64,000 bases of DNA from Capnocytophaga granulosa ATCC 51502 (lineage in GTDB: Bacteria; Bacteroidota; Bacteroidia; Flavobacteriales; Flavobacteriaceae). The DNA lies in the NCBI RefSeq assembly GCF_000411115.1, contig NZ_KE150260.1:15824-79823 (forward strand), read 5' to 3'. A program made the position numbers and the translations under genes. Shown here piece by piece: positions 1-8,203 of the stretch; the first letter of the stretch is position 1; the number at the start of each line of letters is the position of its first letter. Under the pieces are notes generated by a model that was given only the letters and a program-made list of their open reading frames with translations, ran no database searches and was not told where the DNA came from.

Positions 1-1
1 A

Positions 2-1132
2 AGCAAGCCTATAGCCGAGCAAGAGGTAGGACAAGCCCTCTTGCAGGATATGGTTGCTTATGCTGAGACTTCCAGCTCCCGACGCAAGTTCATTCTACAC
101 TATTTCGGAGAAGAGTTTGACGAGATCAATGGTGAGGGTGCCAATATGGACGACAATATGCGCTACCCCAAGACCAAGAAAGAAGCCAAAGATCAAGTCT
201 TCATGCTCCTAGACGTGATTGACAAAACCCGACAAAGGCTCAAAGCCAAGGATTTAGTGAATGTGCTGACTGGAAAATATTCTGCCATTATCAAGTCCAA
301 CCTTTTTGACCAACAGGATTTTTTTGCCTGTGGTGCGGAGTTCGATAGTCGCTTTTGGATGGCGCTGATTCGCCAAGTGATGGTCAATGATTATATCCGT
401 AAGGATATAGAAACTTATGGGGTAATGTTCCTCACTGATAAGGGACGTGATTTTCTCAAGAAACCACACTCCTTTATGATGACCGAAGACCATAATTTCG
501 AGGAGGATATAGAAGAGCCCGCTAAGAATACCATTTCTGTTCTTGACGAAACGCTCTTAAAATACCTCAAGGACTTGCGCAAAAAGGTAGCCAAGGAATT
601 TGGCGTACCTCCCTTTGTGGTCTTCCAAGATGCCTCTTTGGAGGATATGTGTATGAAATACCCTATTACGATCTCGGAACTGACCAATGTCTTTGGCGTA
701 GGAGAAGGGAAGGCTAAGAAATATGGTAAGGACTTTATTGCCCTGATTAGCAAATATGTAGAGGAAAATGATATCATACGTCCCGAAGACCTTATCGTAA
801 AAACCACAGGCGCCAATTCTGCCCTTAAGCTATTCATTATCCAGAACATAGACAAGAAACTACCTCTTCCTGATATTGCTAAAGCCAAAGGTCTCTCCAT
901 AGATGAGTTTCTCAAGGAAATGGAGCAAATCGTATATAGTGGCACCAAAATCAATATCAACTACTGGATAGATGAGATCTTGGACGAAGAGCAACAGGAA
1001 GAACTCCATGACTATTTCTTAAATGCCGATACTGATAAGATTTCCGTAGCCTCCAAGGAGTTTGGCGGAGATTATGAAGACGACGAGTTACGCCTCTATC
1101 GTATCAAGTTTATCAGCGAAGTAGGAAACTAA
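2..1132 (+). CDS. recQ: RecQ-type DNA helicase, C-terminal part (partial, 5' end outside window)
   Basis: This is the C-terminal part of an ATP-dependent 3'-5' DNA helicase used in recombination and repair. The reading frame is open from base 2, so the helicase core lies to the left of the window. The visible part covers the end of the zinc-binding/RQC region (around YAETSSSRRKFILHYFGEEF), a winged-helix stretch, and an HRDC-like domain at about residues 170-245 (LDETLLKYLKDLRKKVAKEF). A further 120 residues of acidic tail follow. The usual RecQ cysteines in the zinc region are replaced by serines, which I believe is common in Bacteroidetes RecQ. The TTG at 41 is an internal codon and not the real start. 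Confidence 0.85.
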   Translation, partial: SKPIAEQEVGQALLQDMVAYAETSSSRRKFILHYFGEEFDEINGEGANMDDNMRYPKTKKEAKDQVFMLLDVIDKTRQRLKAKDLVNVLTGKYSAIIKSNLFDQQDFFACGAEFDSRFWMALIRQVMVNDYIRKDIETYGVMFLTDKGRDFLKKPHSFMMTEDHNFEEDIEEPAKNTISVLDETLLKYLKDLRKKVAKEFGVPPFVVFQDASLEDMCMKYPITISELTNVFGVGEGKAKKYGKDFIALISKYVEENDIIRPEDLIVKTTGANSALKLFIIQNIDKKLPLPDIAKAKGLSIDEFLKEMEQIVYSGTKININYWIDEILDEEQQEELHDYFLNADTDKISVASKEFGGDYEDDELRLYRIKFISEVGN

Positions 1133-1292
1133 GATAGTGACTATCACCCCACGCATGGGGCTATCCTTGGCCAACAAATACCAAATACAAGCGGGCTATT
1201 CCTTACCTCTGAGAAATGAAGCTACTTTTAATGGTTTTACCTTGTCGGTAGTCATTAATTTCTTCGAGAGAATGACCCCTTGGAAATTCTGA
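1125..1292 (+). pseudogene. C-terminal remnant of an outer-membrane beta-barrel protein
   Basis: An open frame with no usable ATG begins directly over the recQ stop codon and ends at a TGA at 1290-1292. Its roughly 52 residues alternate hydrophobic and polar positions (YQIQAGYSLPLRNEATFNGF, then TLSVVINFF), as the last strands of an outer-membrane barrel do, and they end close to a C-terminal phenylalanine. It has the look of the tail of a larger gene whose front has been deleted. It could instead be chance coding; only a homology search would tell. Confidence 0.4.
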
Positions 1293-1333
1293 ATACTTTA
1301 TCTTGTAACTCAAACTAAAACTTAACACCTAAA

Positions 1334-3028
1334 ATGGCAGAAGAAATCAAAGAAAGATCCAACAATTTTATAGAAAATATCATAGAGGAAGACCTCGCTG
1401 CAGGTTTTGCTGACAAGCAATTGCGTTTTCGCTTTCCTCCAGAGCCTAATGGTTACTTACACTTGGGACATGCTAGCTCTATTTGCCTAAACTTTGGCTT
1501 GGGCTTGCGCTACAATGCCCCTGTAAATCTACGTTTTGACGATACCAACCCCAGCAAGGAAGAACAAGAATATGTAGATGCCATCCGTCGCGATGTGGCA
1601 TGGCTCGGCTTCGAATGGGACAAAGAGTGCTACGCCTCTGACTATTTCCAAGAACTATATGAGTGGGCAGTGATGCTCATAAGGCAAGGCAAGGCCTATG
1701 TAGATAAGCAAACCTCCGAGGAGATTGCTGCTCAAAAGGGTACTCCTACCACCGCAGGTACTGAAAGCCCTTACCGCAATACTTCCCCAGAGGAGAACCT
1801 TGCCCTTTTTGAGCGCATGAAGAATGGGGAGTTCGACAATGGTACCTATGTATTACGTGCCAAGATTGATATGGCCTCGCCCAATATGCTCATGCGTGAC
1901 CCTATCATCTATCGTATCATGAATGCCTCTCACCACCGTACAGGGGATAAGTGGCATATCTACCCTATGTATGATTGGGCACATGGGGAAAGTGATTACT
2001 TAGAACAAATATCTCACTCGCTCTGTACCTTGGAGTTTCTACCCCATAGAGAACTCTATGATTGGTTCTTAGACCAGATCATCCCTCAAGGGGAAAAGGT
2101 AGTACGCCCTAAGCAACGAGAGTTTGCCCGTCGTAACCTTAGCCATACCATTGTAAGTAAGCGCAAGCTATTGCAGCTAGTCAATGAGCACTATGTAGCA
2201 GGCTGGGACGACCCTCGTATGCCTACTATTTCTGGTTTGCGTCGTCGTGGTTATACTCCTGAGGCCATCCGCAAGTTTGCCGACACCATTGGTATTGCCA
2301 AGCGTGAAAACCTTATAGATGTCTCTCTCTTAGAGTTTTGTGTACGCGAAGACCTCAACAAGAAGGCCAACCGTGTCATGGCTGTACTTGACCCTGTAAA
2401 GGTCGTAATCACCAACTACCCAGAAGGCCAAGAGGAGTGGCTTGATGCCGAAAACAACCCTGAGGTAAGCCCTATGACCTACCGCAAGGTGCCTTTCTCT
2501 CGTGAGCTGTATATAGAGCGTGAGGATTTCCGCGAAGAAGCCGACAAGAAGTATTTCCGCCTGAAACTAGGAGGAGAAGTACGCCTAAAGAATGCCTATA
2601 TCATCAAGGCAGAAAGCGTAGTAAAGGATAGTGAAGGCAATATCACCGAGATACACTGCACCTACGACCCCGACAGCCGCAGTGGTAGTGGCACTGAGGC
2701 AAGTACTCGCAAGGTAAAAGGTACCCTCCACTGGGTCTCTATTCCTCATGCCATAGCCGCCGAAGTACGTCTCTATGATCGTCTCTTCACCATAGCCGAA
2801 CCCGATCGCCAAGAGGATAGTTTTCTTAATTATATCAACCCCAATTCACTCAAGACCATCACTGCCTATGTGGAACCTAGCCTACAGACAACTCAAGTGG
2901 GCGATACAGTACAGTTTCAACGTCTTGGCTACTTCTGTGTAGATCCTGAGAGTACCACCGAGAAACTCGTCTTTAACAAGACTGTAGGACTTAAGGACAC
3001 TTGGGAGAAGATAAAGAGTGAAGAATGA
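1334..3028 (+). CDS. glnS: Glutaminyl-tRNA synthetase
   Basis: Class I aminoacyl-tRNA synthetase that charges tRNA-Gln with glutamine in the cytoplasm. At 564 residues it has the normal family length. The HIGH signature is HLGH at residues 43-46 inside PEPNGYLHLGHAS, which is characteristic of GlnRS rather than GluRS. The KMSKS equivalent is VSKRKL at about residues 273-278. The C-terminal half carries the anticodon-binding beta-barrels. The ATG at 1334 directly precedes the conserved N-terminus. A 200-bp spacer holding a gene remnant separates it from recQ, so it probably has its own promoter. Having GlnRS means tRNA-Gln can be charged directly rather than through GatCAB. Confidence 0.95.
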   Translation: MAEEIKERSNNFIENIIEEDLAAGFADKQLRFRFPPEPNGYLHLGHASSICLNFGLGLRYNAPVNLRFDDTNPSKEEQEYVDAIRRDVAWLGFEWDKECYASDYFQELYEWAVMLIRQGKAYVDKQTSEEIAAQKGTPTTAGTESPYRNTSPEENLALFERMKNGEFDNGTYVLRAKIDMASPNMLMRDPIIYRIMNASHHRTGDKWHIYPMYDWAHGESDYLEQISHSLCTLEFLPHRELYDWFLDQIIPQGEKVVRPKQREFARRNLSHTIVSKRKLLQLVNEHYVAGWDDPRMPTISGLRRRGYTPEAIRKFADTIGIAKRENLIDVSLLEFCVREDLNKKANRVMAVLDPVKVVITNYPEGQEEWLDAENNPEVSPMTYRKVPFSRELYIEREDFREEADKKYFRLKLGGEVRLKNAYIIKAESVVKDSEGNITEIHCTYDPDSRSGSGTEASTRKVKGTLHWVSIPHAIAAEVRLYDRLFTIAEPDRQEDSFLNYINPNSLKTITAYVEPSLQTTQVGDTVQFQRLGYFCVDPESTTEKLVFNKTVGLKDTWEKIKSEE

Positions 3029-3117
3029 TAAATGAAAGGTTATGGAAAAACTATCCATTCTGTAAAATTTCCTGAACTAAGTATCAATACTAAAGCTATC
3101 TTTGAAGAATAAATCCT

Positions 3118-3609
3118 ATGTCTAAGATCTTTCTCTTTCCCCTGTTATTTATCTGTTGTACCATAGCAGACAAGCAGGACTCTTTAGAGAATCAAGCAGA
3201 TTCTCTTAGCTCTATTGATAAGGAGCTACTACTGACATTGGTCAATGCTCAAAGAAGTCAAGGCTGCCAATGTGGAGGCACTTATTACCCTGCGGTACCG
3301 CCCTTGACATGGAGTGACAAACTTGCCACTGTTGCCCAAAAGCATAGCAATGAGATGGCACAGCGCAACCAGCTAACCCATAGTAGTAAAAATGGTGATG
3401 ACCCTGGCAAACGCCTAAGCAAAGCAGGCTACCACTGGCGTGCCTATGCAGAGAATGTAGCTATGGGCTATTCCGACGAAAGAGCAGTAATACAAGGTTG
3501 GCTCAGTAGCCCCGCCCATTGCGCCAATATCATGAACCCTCATGTAAAGGAGATGGGTGTTGCCCACAAGGGCAAATACTGGACACAAGTCTTTGGAAGT
3601 GAAGATTGA
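3118..3609 (+). CDS. CAP (SCP/PR1) domain protein, probable lipoprotein
   Basis: A secreted protein of 163 residues. It starts with a short hydrophobic signal (FLFPLLFICC) whose end resembles a lipobox, so it is probably a lipoprotein. The remainder is a compact CAP domain, with the HSNEMAQRNQLTHSS region supplying the first conserved histidine, GENVA-like YAENVAMGYS, and a C-terminal HCANIMNPHVKEMGVA followed by WTQVFG. CAP proteins bind lipids, glycans or peptides, and bacterial members are poorly understood; no function is assigned here. It converges on luxS across a strong shared terminator hairpin. Confidence 0.8.
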   Translation: MSKIFLFPLLFICCTIADKQDSLENQADSLSSIDKELLLTLVNAQRSQGCQCGGTYYPAVPPLTWSDKLATVAQKHSNEMAQRNQLTHSSKNGDDPGKRLSKAGYHWRAYAENVAMGYSDERAVIQGWLSSPAHCANIMNPHVKEMGVAHKGKYWTQVFGSED

Positions 3610-3610
3610 A

Positions 3611-3652
3611 AAAGTAAAGAGTGAAAAAGATGAACTTTTCACTCTTTACTTT
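3611..3652. terminator. Bidirectional terminator hairpin between CAP gene and luxS
   Basis: A 17-bp perfect inverted repeat (AAAGTAAAGAGTGAAAA paired with TTTTCACTCTTTACTTT, 8-base loop) lies between two convergent genes. A-rich and T-rich flanks on both sides let it act in both directions. Confidence 0.75.
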
Positions 3653-3677
3653 TTACTCTTTACTTTTTACCTTTTAA

Positions 3678-4154
3678 CTACTCTGGGTAATTTAAATTCT
3701 CCTCTTTCAAGTGGTAGAGCACCTCTTCCAAGTATTTTTTGGCTTCATACTTAGCCATAGGTAGGTTATTGTTGTAATAATTACCACATTCTACAGCGGA
3801 AGCGCCTGGGATATCTCCCTCGAAATTGGCCATATACTCAAAAAGACGAGTAATCAGTGGGGCTATATCTTTGGAGGTATAGTCGCCTGCCAGAATCAGG
3901 TAATTCCCTGTCATACAGCCCATAGGCCCCCAATAGATGATCTTATCCTTCCAATCACTATTACGTAGCCATGTAGCGGCCAAGTGCTCCATAGTGTGTA
4001 TCTCTGCTCCTCCTAATACTGGTTCTCGATAGGGGGCTTTCATACGAATATCAAAAGAGGTAATCACTTCATTACCTACTACATCTCGGCGAGAGAGATA
4101 AATCCCCCGCTGTAACTTGAGATGATCTACACAAAAACTTGCAATTCTTTCCAT
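3678..4154 (-). CDS. luxS: S-ribosylhomocysteine lyase (LuxS)
   Basis: Cleaves S-ribosylhomocysteine to homocysteine and DPD, the precursor of autoinducer-2, in the activated methyl cycle. The 158-residue protein has the family's metal site: His53 and His57 in the HTMEH motif (with Glu56) and Cys123 in ECGNY. The catalytic Cys80 lies in GPMGCMTG. The length is normal and the N-terminus is intact. The gene lies 86 bp downstream of the frameshifted transporter gene and may be transcribed with it, although the gap is filled with short repeats. A long inverted repeat terminates it on the far side. Confidence 0.95.
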   Translation of the reverse strand: MERIASFCVDHLKLQRGIYLSRRDVVGNEVITSFDIRMKAPYREPVLGGAEIHTMEHLAATWLRNSDWKDKIIYWGPMGCMTGNYLILAGDYTSKDIAPLITRLFEYMANFEGDIPGASAVECGNYYNNNLPMAKYEAKKYLEEVLYHLKEENLNYPE

Positions 4155-4240
4155 TCTTTATAATTAGTTGTTAGTTATTAGTGATTAGTGGTTAGTCATT
4201 TGTCACTTGTCATCAGTCACTTGTCATTAGTCACTTGTCA
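4155..4240. repeat. Intergenic short tandem repeats (GTCACTTGTCATTA family)
   Basis: About 86 bp between luxS and the transporter gene consists of degenerate copies of a 14-bp unit close to AGTCACTTGTCATT, joined to TTAGTTATTAGTGATTAG-type sequence. The same unit recurs at 45.57-45.69 kb and, in variant form, at 62.27-62.38 kb. It is non-coding. Confidence 0.7.
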
Positions 4241-5630
4241 TTATCCTAAGATCATTCCTGCAATAGTAGCTGACATCAGTGAGGCAAGTGTACCACCTAA
4301 TACCGCCTTAAGACCAAATTCTGAAAGTGTCTTACGCTGACCAGGGGCAAGTGAACCGATACCACCTATCTGAATACCAATAGAGGCAAAGTTGGCAAAC
4401 CCACATAGGAGATAAGTGGACATAATTACCGACTTTTGGTACATGAGGTGTATAGGGGCTTCAGGATTTTTTAGTGTAGCCAATTGGGTATAGCCTACAA
4501 ATTCTGAAGCAGCGAGCTTAATTCCTAAAAGCTGTCCTACCAGCATCATATCTTCCTTAGCAACTCCAATGAGCCACATAATAGGAGAGAAAATAGATCC
4601 CAAGATCATCTCCAAAGAGAAGCGATCGTAAGGAAGCACACTACTATCTTTGATAATCGGATTCAGGTAAGTAATATCTCCTACCCAGCCCAAGAAATAG
4701 TTGATCATGGCAATCAGGGCAACAAATACCAAAAGCATAGCCCCTACATTGGCCGCTAGCTTAAGTCCTTCGCTAGTACCTGTGCTAATTACATCAAGGA
4801 CATTGCTGCCAAACTTTTCGCTGGAGGTCTCATACATCGTGGGAATAACTTCCTCTTGTGGGTAGAGCATCTTGGAGATCACCACCGCCCCAGGAGCAGC
4901 CATGACAGAGGCCGCCAGTAGGTGCTTGGCAAACTCTAACTTCATCACTGGGTCATTCCCTCCTAAGAAGTTGATATACGAGGCCAATACTCCTCCTGCA
5001 ACCGTAGCCATACCGCCCACCATAACAAGGAGGATTTCACTCTTGGTCATCTTCTCCAAATAGGACTTAATCATCAGCGGGGCTTCGGTTTGCCCTAAAA
5101 ATATATTACCTGTAACTGAAAGACTTTCTGCCCCCTGAGATCTTTAGAGATTTGCTCAATACCCAAGCCAGCGCACGAGTAAATATCTGAATGATTCCAT
5201 AATAAAATAGAATAGAGGTAAGGGCGGAGAAGAAGATAATGGTAGGTAGTATCTGAAAGACAAAGATATACCCTATACCATTGATATCCATAAGGTTGCC
5301 AAAGAGGAAATCACTCCCCGCCTTGGTAAAGTCCAAGATAAGCAAGAAGAAACTCCCTGCTACTTCAAAGACCTTTCTGACCCACTCCACTCTCAGTACA
5401 CCAAAGGCCAAGAAAAGTTGTATAGCCAGTCCTATACCGACCGTCTTCCAAGCAATCGCCTTGCGATTGTGGCTAAAGAGGAAGGCTATCATCAGCAGTA
5501 CGCACATACCCAATAGGCCTCTGAGTACACTCTCTACGCTCATACCCGCACTTGGGATCATACTCGCTTGTGATTGAGCCATACCTGCAACAGGCAGCAC
5601 AAGGAGGATAAGTGTATGTATAAGTTTCAT
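4241..5630 (-). pseudogene. NupC-type concentrative nucleoside transporter, broken by a one-base frameshift
   Basis: A proton- or sodium-coupled nucleoside importer of the CNT family in the inner membrane. The N-terminal 174 codons (5106-5630) encode a signal-like leader and several membrane helices. The C-terminal 277 codons (4241-5074) continue the same protein (MIKSYLEKMTKSEILLVMVG). On the coding strand a run of five Gs at 5131-5135 shifts the frame after LKISGG. Removing one G restores LKISGAESLSVTGNIFLGQT, the expected CNT motif, and joins the halves. The break is either a true mutation, a phase-variable homopolymer or a sequencing error. The gene lies 12 bp downstream of the DUF151 gene and upstream of luxS. 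Confidence 0.88.
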
Positions 5631-5642
5631 ATGATCCTGTTT

Positions 5643-6224
5643 TTATATTTTCTTTCTTCTGGTAAGTTCTTCTTGGATTTCAGCTGCCAATTCGTAGTTT
5701 TCTTCCTCTATGGCCGAATCCATAAGTTTTTCTAATTCAGTGGTCAGATAGCGTTTTAGGTTCTTATTACCTGCTGCACGAGGAGCAGGAGTATCCTCTG
5801 TGAGGATATCTTGTTCCTGGGTCTGAGCCGTACCATACCTCTCTACCAATTCCTTAATCATAAAGATGGGTATCTTTCCCACTATAGCCATGGCCATGGC
5901 ATCGCCTATACATATAGGTTGCATGCCTGTCTCCTCCTCTCCCTTATAGAGCATATGAGCATAGAAAGTTCCTTCCCGAAACTCAGTGATTTGTATCTGA
6001 GTGATTTGTATCTGGTTGGCTTTCATAAGGTTGAACAACACATTATAGATAGGCGGTTGGCTGATGAAGAACCTCCCATAGTTGCTATATTGTATAGCCA
6101 TAGCCTCTCGCTCTCCAATCACAATAGGTACTTGTCGCGCTCCTTCTGTTTCTTTTAGAAGGAGCACATAGCTTCTAGCCGACATCTCACCGAGTGATTT
6201 TATGTACATCTGTGTCCATTCCAT
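5643..6224 (-). CDS. Bifunctional nuclease-like (DUF151) protein with C-terminal UVR motif
   Basis: A cytoplasmic protein of about 193 residues. The first 130 residues are a DUF151/bifunctional nuclease-type domain (VPIVIGEREAMAI, CIGDAMAMAI), a fold linked to nuclease activity in some members. The C-terminus ends in a UVR-like helical hairpin (DSAIEEENYELAAEIQEELT), which mediates protein contacts in UvrB/UvrC. The ATG at 6224 (MEWTQMYIKSLG) is chosen because the 36 codons upstream match nothing and would overlap the promoter of the divergent SPFH gene. It heads an operon with the transporter and perhaps luxS. Confidence 0.8.
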   Translation of the reverse strand: MEWTQMYIKSLGEMSARSYVLLLKETEGARQVPIVIGEREAMAIQYSNYGRFFISQPPIYNVLFNLMKANQIQITQIQITEFREGTFYAHMLYKGEEETGMQPICIGDAMAMAIVGKIPIFMIKELVERYGTAQTQEQDILTEDTPAPRAAGNKNLKRYLTTELEKLMDSAIEEENYELAAEIQEELTRRKKI

Positions 6225-6296
6225 AGTACGTATAATAGACTGCAAAAATAGAGAAAATTCTCCATTTGTACAACCTTTAAGCCGATGAATTTTCGC

Positions 6297-6327
6297 TTGT
6301 TTTTTTCCAAGAAAAGTTATAACTTTG
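6297..6327 (+). promoter_or_regulatory. Bacteroidetes-type promoter of the SPFH gene
   Basis: The -33 TTG at 6297-6299 is followed, after a 20-bp spacer, by the -7 box TAACTTTG at 6320-6327, matching the Bacteroidetes consensus TAnnTTTG. The start codon follows 23 bp later. Confidence 0.65.
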
Positions 6328-6350
6328 CCCAAAATAAAACCAAGCTTTTT

Positions 6351-7259
6351 ATGAATTATACAATTCTCTTTTTTGTTCTATTAGGTTTGTTTCTGTTCTT
6401 CTCTCTATTTTTCACAGTGAAGCAACAAACAGCTGTTTCTATTGAGCGTTTTGGAAAATTCCAAAGCATTCGCCATTCTGGATTACAACTAAAAATTCCA
6501 GTGATTGACAAGGTAGCTGCACGTATCAGCTTAAAAATACAGCAATTAGATGTTATTGTGGAGACTAAGACCTTAGACGATGTATTTGTCAAAATCAAAG
6601 TCTCAGTACAGTTTGTCGTAATCAAGGACAAGGTGTATGATGCTATCTACAAGCTCGAATACCCTCATGATCAGATTACCAGCTACGTATTTGATGTGGT
6701 GCGTGCCGAAGTACCTAAGATGAAATTGGACGATGTGTTTGTCAAGAAAGATGATATTGCTATAGCCGTAAAGCGTGAGGTACAGGAATCCATGGAAACT
6801 TATGGGTATGATATCATCAAGACTTTGGTTACTGATATAGACCCTGATGCGCAGGTAAAAGCCGCTATGAACCGCATCAATGCTGCCGAACGTGAAAAAG
6901 TAGCTGCTCAGTATGAGGGGGATGCCCAGCGTATCTTGATTGTAGAAAAAGCCAAGGCCGAGGCAGAAAGCAAGCGCCTACAAGGACAAGGTATAGCCGA
7001 CCAACGTCGTGAGATTGCACGTGGGTTAGTAGAAAGTGTCGATGTGCTTAACAAAGTAGGCATCAGCTCTCAGGAGGCTTCTGCACTGATTGTGGTAACC
7101 CAGCACTATGATACCCTACAGGCGGTAGGACAGGACACCAAGAGCAACCTTATCCTCCTTCCCAACTCCCCACAGGCAGGTGCTGAAATGCTCACCAATA
7201 TGATCGCTTCTTTTGCCGCCTCTAACCAAGTAGGGGGAATGATAAAAAAGAAAGAATAA
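6351..7259 (+). CDS. SPFH/Band 7 (stomatin-prohibitin-like) membrane protein
   Basis: A membrane-anchored scaffold protein of 302 residues. An N-terminal hydrophobic segment (YTILFFVLLGLFLFFSLFF) anchors it. A Band 7/SPFH domain follows (QQTAVSIERFGKFQSIRHSG), then an alanine- and glutamate-rich coiled coil (AAEREKVAAQYEGDAQRI). The family organises membrane microdomains and modulates membrane proteases. The start at 6351 is preferred over the ATG at 6285, which would place the -7 box inside the gene and add a tail with no family counterpart. It is followed by repeat-rich DNA and murI. Confidence 0.88.
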   Translation: MNYTILFFVLLGLFLFFSLFFTVKQQTAVSIERFGKFQSIRHSGLQLKIPVIDKVAARISLKIQQLDVIVETKTLDDVFVKIKVSVQFVVIKDKVYDAIYKLEYPHDQITSYVFDVVRAEVPKMKLDDVFVKKDDIAIAVKREVQESMETYGYDIIKTLVTDIDPDAQVKAAMNRINAAEREKVAAQYEGDAQRILIVEKAKAEAESKRLQGQGIADQRREIARGLVESVDVLNKVGISSQEASALIVVTQHYDTLQAVGQDTKSNLILLPNSPQAGAEMLTNMIASFAASNQVGGMIKKKE

Positions 7260-7264
7260 AAATC

Positions 7265-7339
7265 ATTAATGATTAATGCCACTAATGATTAATGGCATTA
7301 ATCATTAACCATTAATCATTAACCGTTAATCATTAATCA
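7265..7339. repeat. ATTAATCATTAA-type intergenic repeats
   Basis: Seven or so tandem and inverted copies of sequence close to ATTAATCATTAAC fill the gap between the SPFH gene and murI and run right up to the murI start codon. They may fold into hairpins. Confidence 0.65.
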
Positions 7340-8113
7340 TTGACAATTGGTTTATTTGATTCAGGGGTAGGAGGTACTACTATTTGGAGGGAAGTGGTGC
7401 GCCAGCTTCCCTATGAAAGTACCTTATTCTTAGCCGATAGCCTCAATGCTCCCTATGGGGAAAAGTCTACGGAGGAGATTATAGCTCTTTGCGAGAAAAA
7501 TACCGAGTACCTATTAGACCACAATAGCAAACTCATTATTGTAGCCTGCAATACAGCTACTACCAATGCCATAACTCACCTTAGGGCTAAGTACAAAGTG
7601 CCCTTTATAGGGATAGAACCTGCTATTAAGCCTGCGGGACTTTATAGCCAGACAAAAACAATCGGGGTGTTGGCCACACAGAGTACGCTAAGGAGTGCTT
7701 TCTTTGCTAATACTTGTCAGCACTTGCTTGATAAGGGAGTACGTGTGCTTAAGCGAGAAGGAATAGGGTTGGTGCCTCTTATTGAGGAGGGAAAAATAGA
7801 TACCCCTGAGATGTTCGCCCTTTTAGAACAATATCTCCGTCCTATGATCGCTGAGGGAATGGATTATTTGGTCTTAGGCTGTACCCATTACCCCTATCTT
7901 ACCTCCCTTATCTCGGAGATTTTACCAGAAAATATCCGTATTTTAGATTCCGCTGAGGCAGTAGCCAAACAAACCAAGCGTATTCTCTCCCAAAACAACC
8001 TACTGGCCAAGGGAGAAGTTTCGCCCACCCACCTTTGGCTGACGAACAAGCAAGTGGAAATACTTAAGTCCTTTGCTCCCCCACAAGTAAAGGTACAATA
8101 TGAAAAGTTTTGA
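7340..8113 (+). CDS. murI: Glutamate racemase
   Basis: Converts L-glutamate to D-glutamate for peptidoglycan. The 257-residue protein carries FDSGVGG near the N-terminus, the first catalytic cysteine Cys70 in ACNTATT, and the second, Cys181, in LGCTHYPYL. Length is normal. An in-frame TAA at 7334-7336 leaves TTG at 7340 as the start that keeps the conserved beginning TIGLFDSGVGG; no ATG is available. The start lies within a repeat tract, so its initiation region may vary between strains. alaS follows 90 bp downstream. Confidence 0.93.
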   Translation: MTIGLFDSGVGGTTIWREVVRQLPYESTLFLADSLNAPYGEKSTEEIIALCEKNTEYLLDHNSKLIIVACNTATTNAITHLRAKYKVPFIGIEPAIKPAGLYSQTKTIGVLATQSTLRSAFFANTCQHLLDKGVRVLKREGIGLVPLIEEGKIDTPEMFALLEQYLRPMIAEGMDYLVLGCTHYPYLTSLISEILPENIRILDSAEAVAKQTKRILSQNNLLAKGEVSPTHLWLTNKQVEILKSFAPPQVKVQYEKF

Positions 8114-8136
8114 GTAATGAATTTTGAGTTCTTTGC

Positions 8137-8200
8137 AACTTAAAACTTAAAACTTAAAACTTAAAACTTAAAACTTAAAACTTAAAACTCAAAACTTAAA
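8137..8200. repeat. 7-bp tandem repeat (CTTAAAA)n just upstream of alaS
   Basis: About nine copies of the heptamer CTTAAAA, nearly perfect, end four bases before the alaS start codon. A length change here would alter the 5' leader of an essential gene. Similar AAACTTAAAACT sequence is present at about 57.02-57.09 kb. Confidence 0.85.
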
Positions 8201-8203
8201 AAC

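Noticed and set aside
415..960. 181-codon minus-strand frame inside recQ
   Set aside because: Antisense to a well-supported RecQ region, with composition expected of a shadow frame.
3032..3112. A 26-codon frame beginning ATG between glnS and the CAP gene
   Set aside because: Short, without recognisable family or promoter, and lying in a spacer; it may be a remnant but there is no support for a gene.
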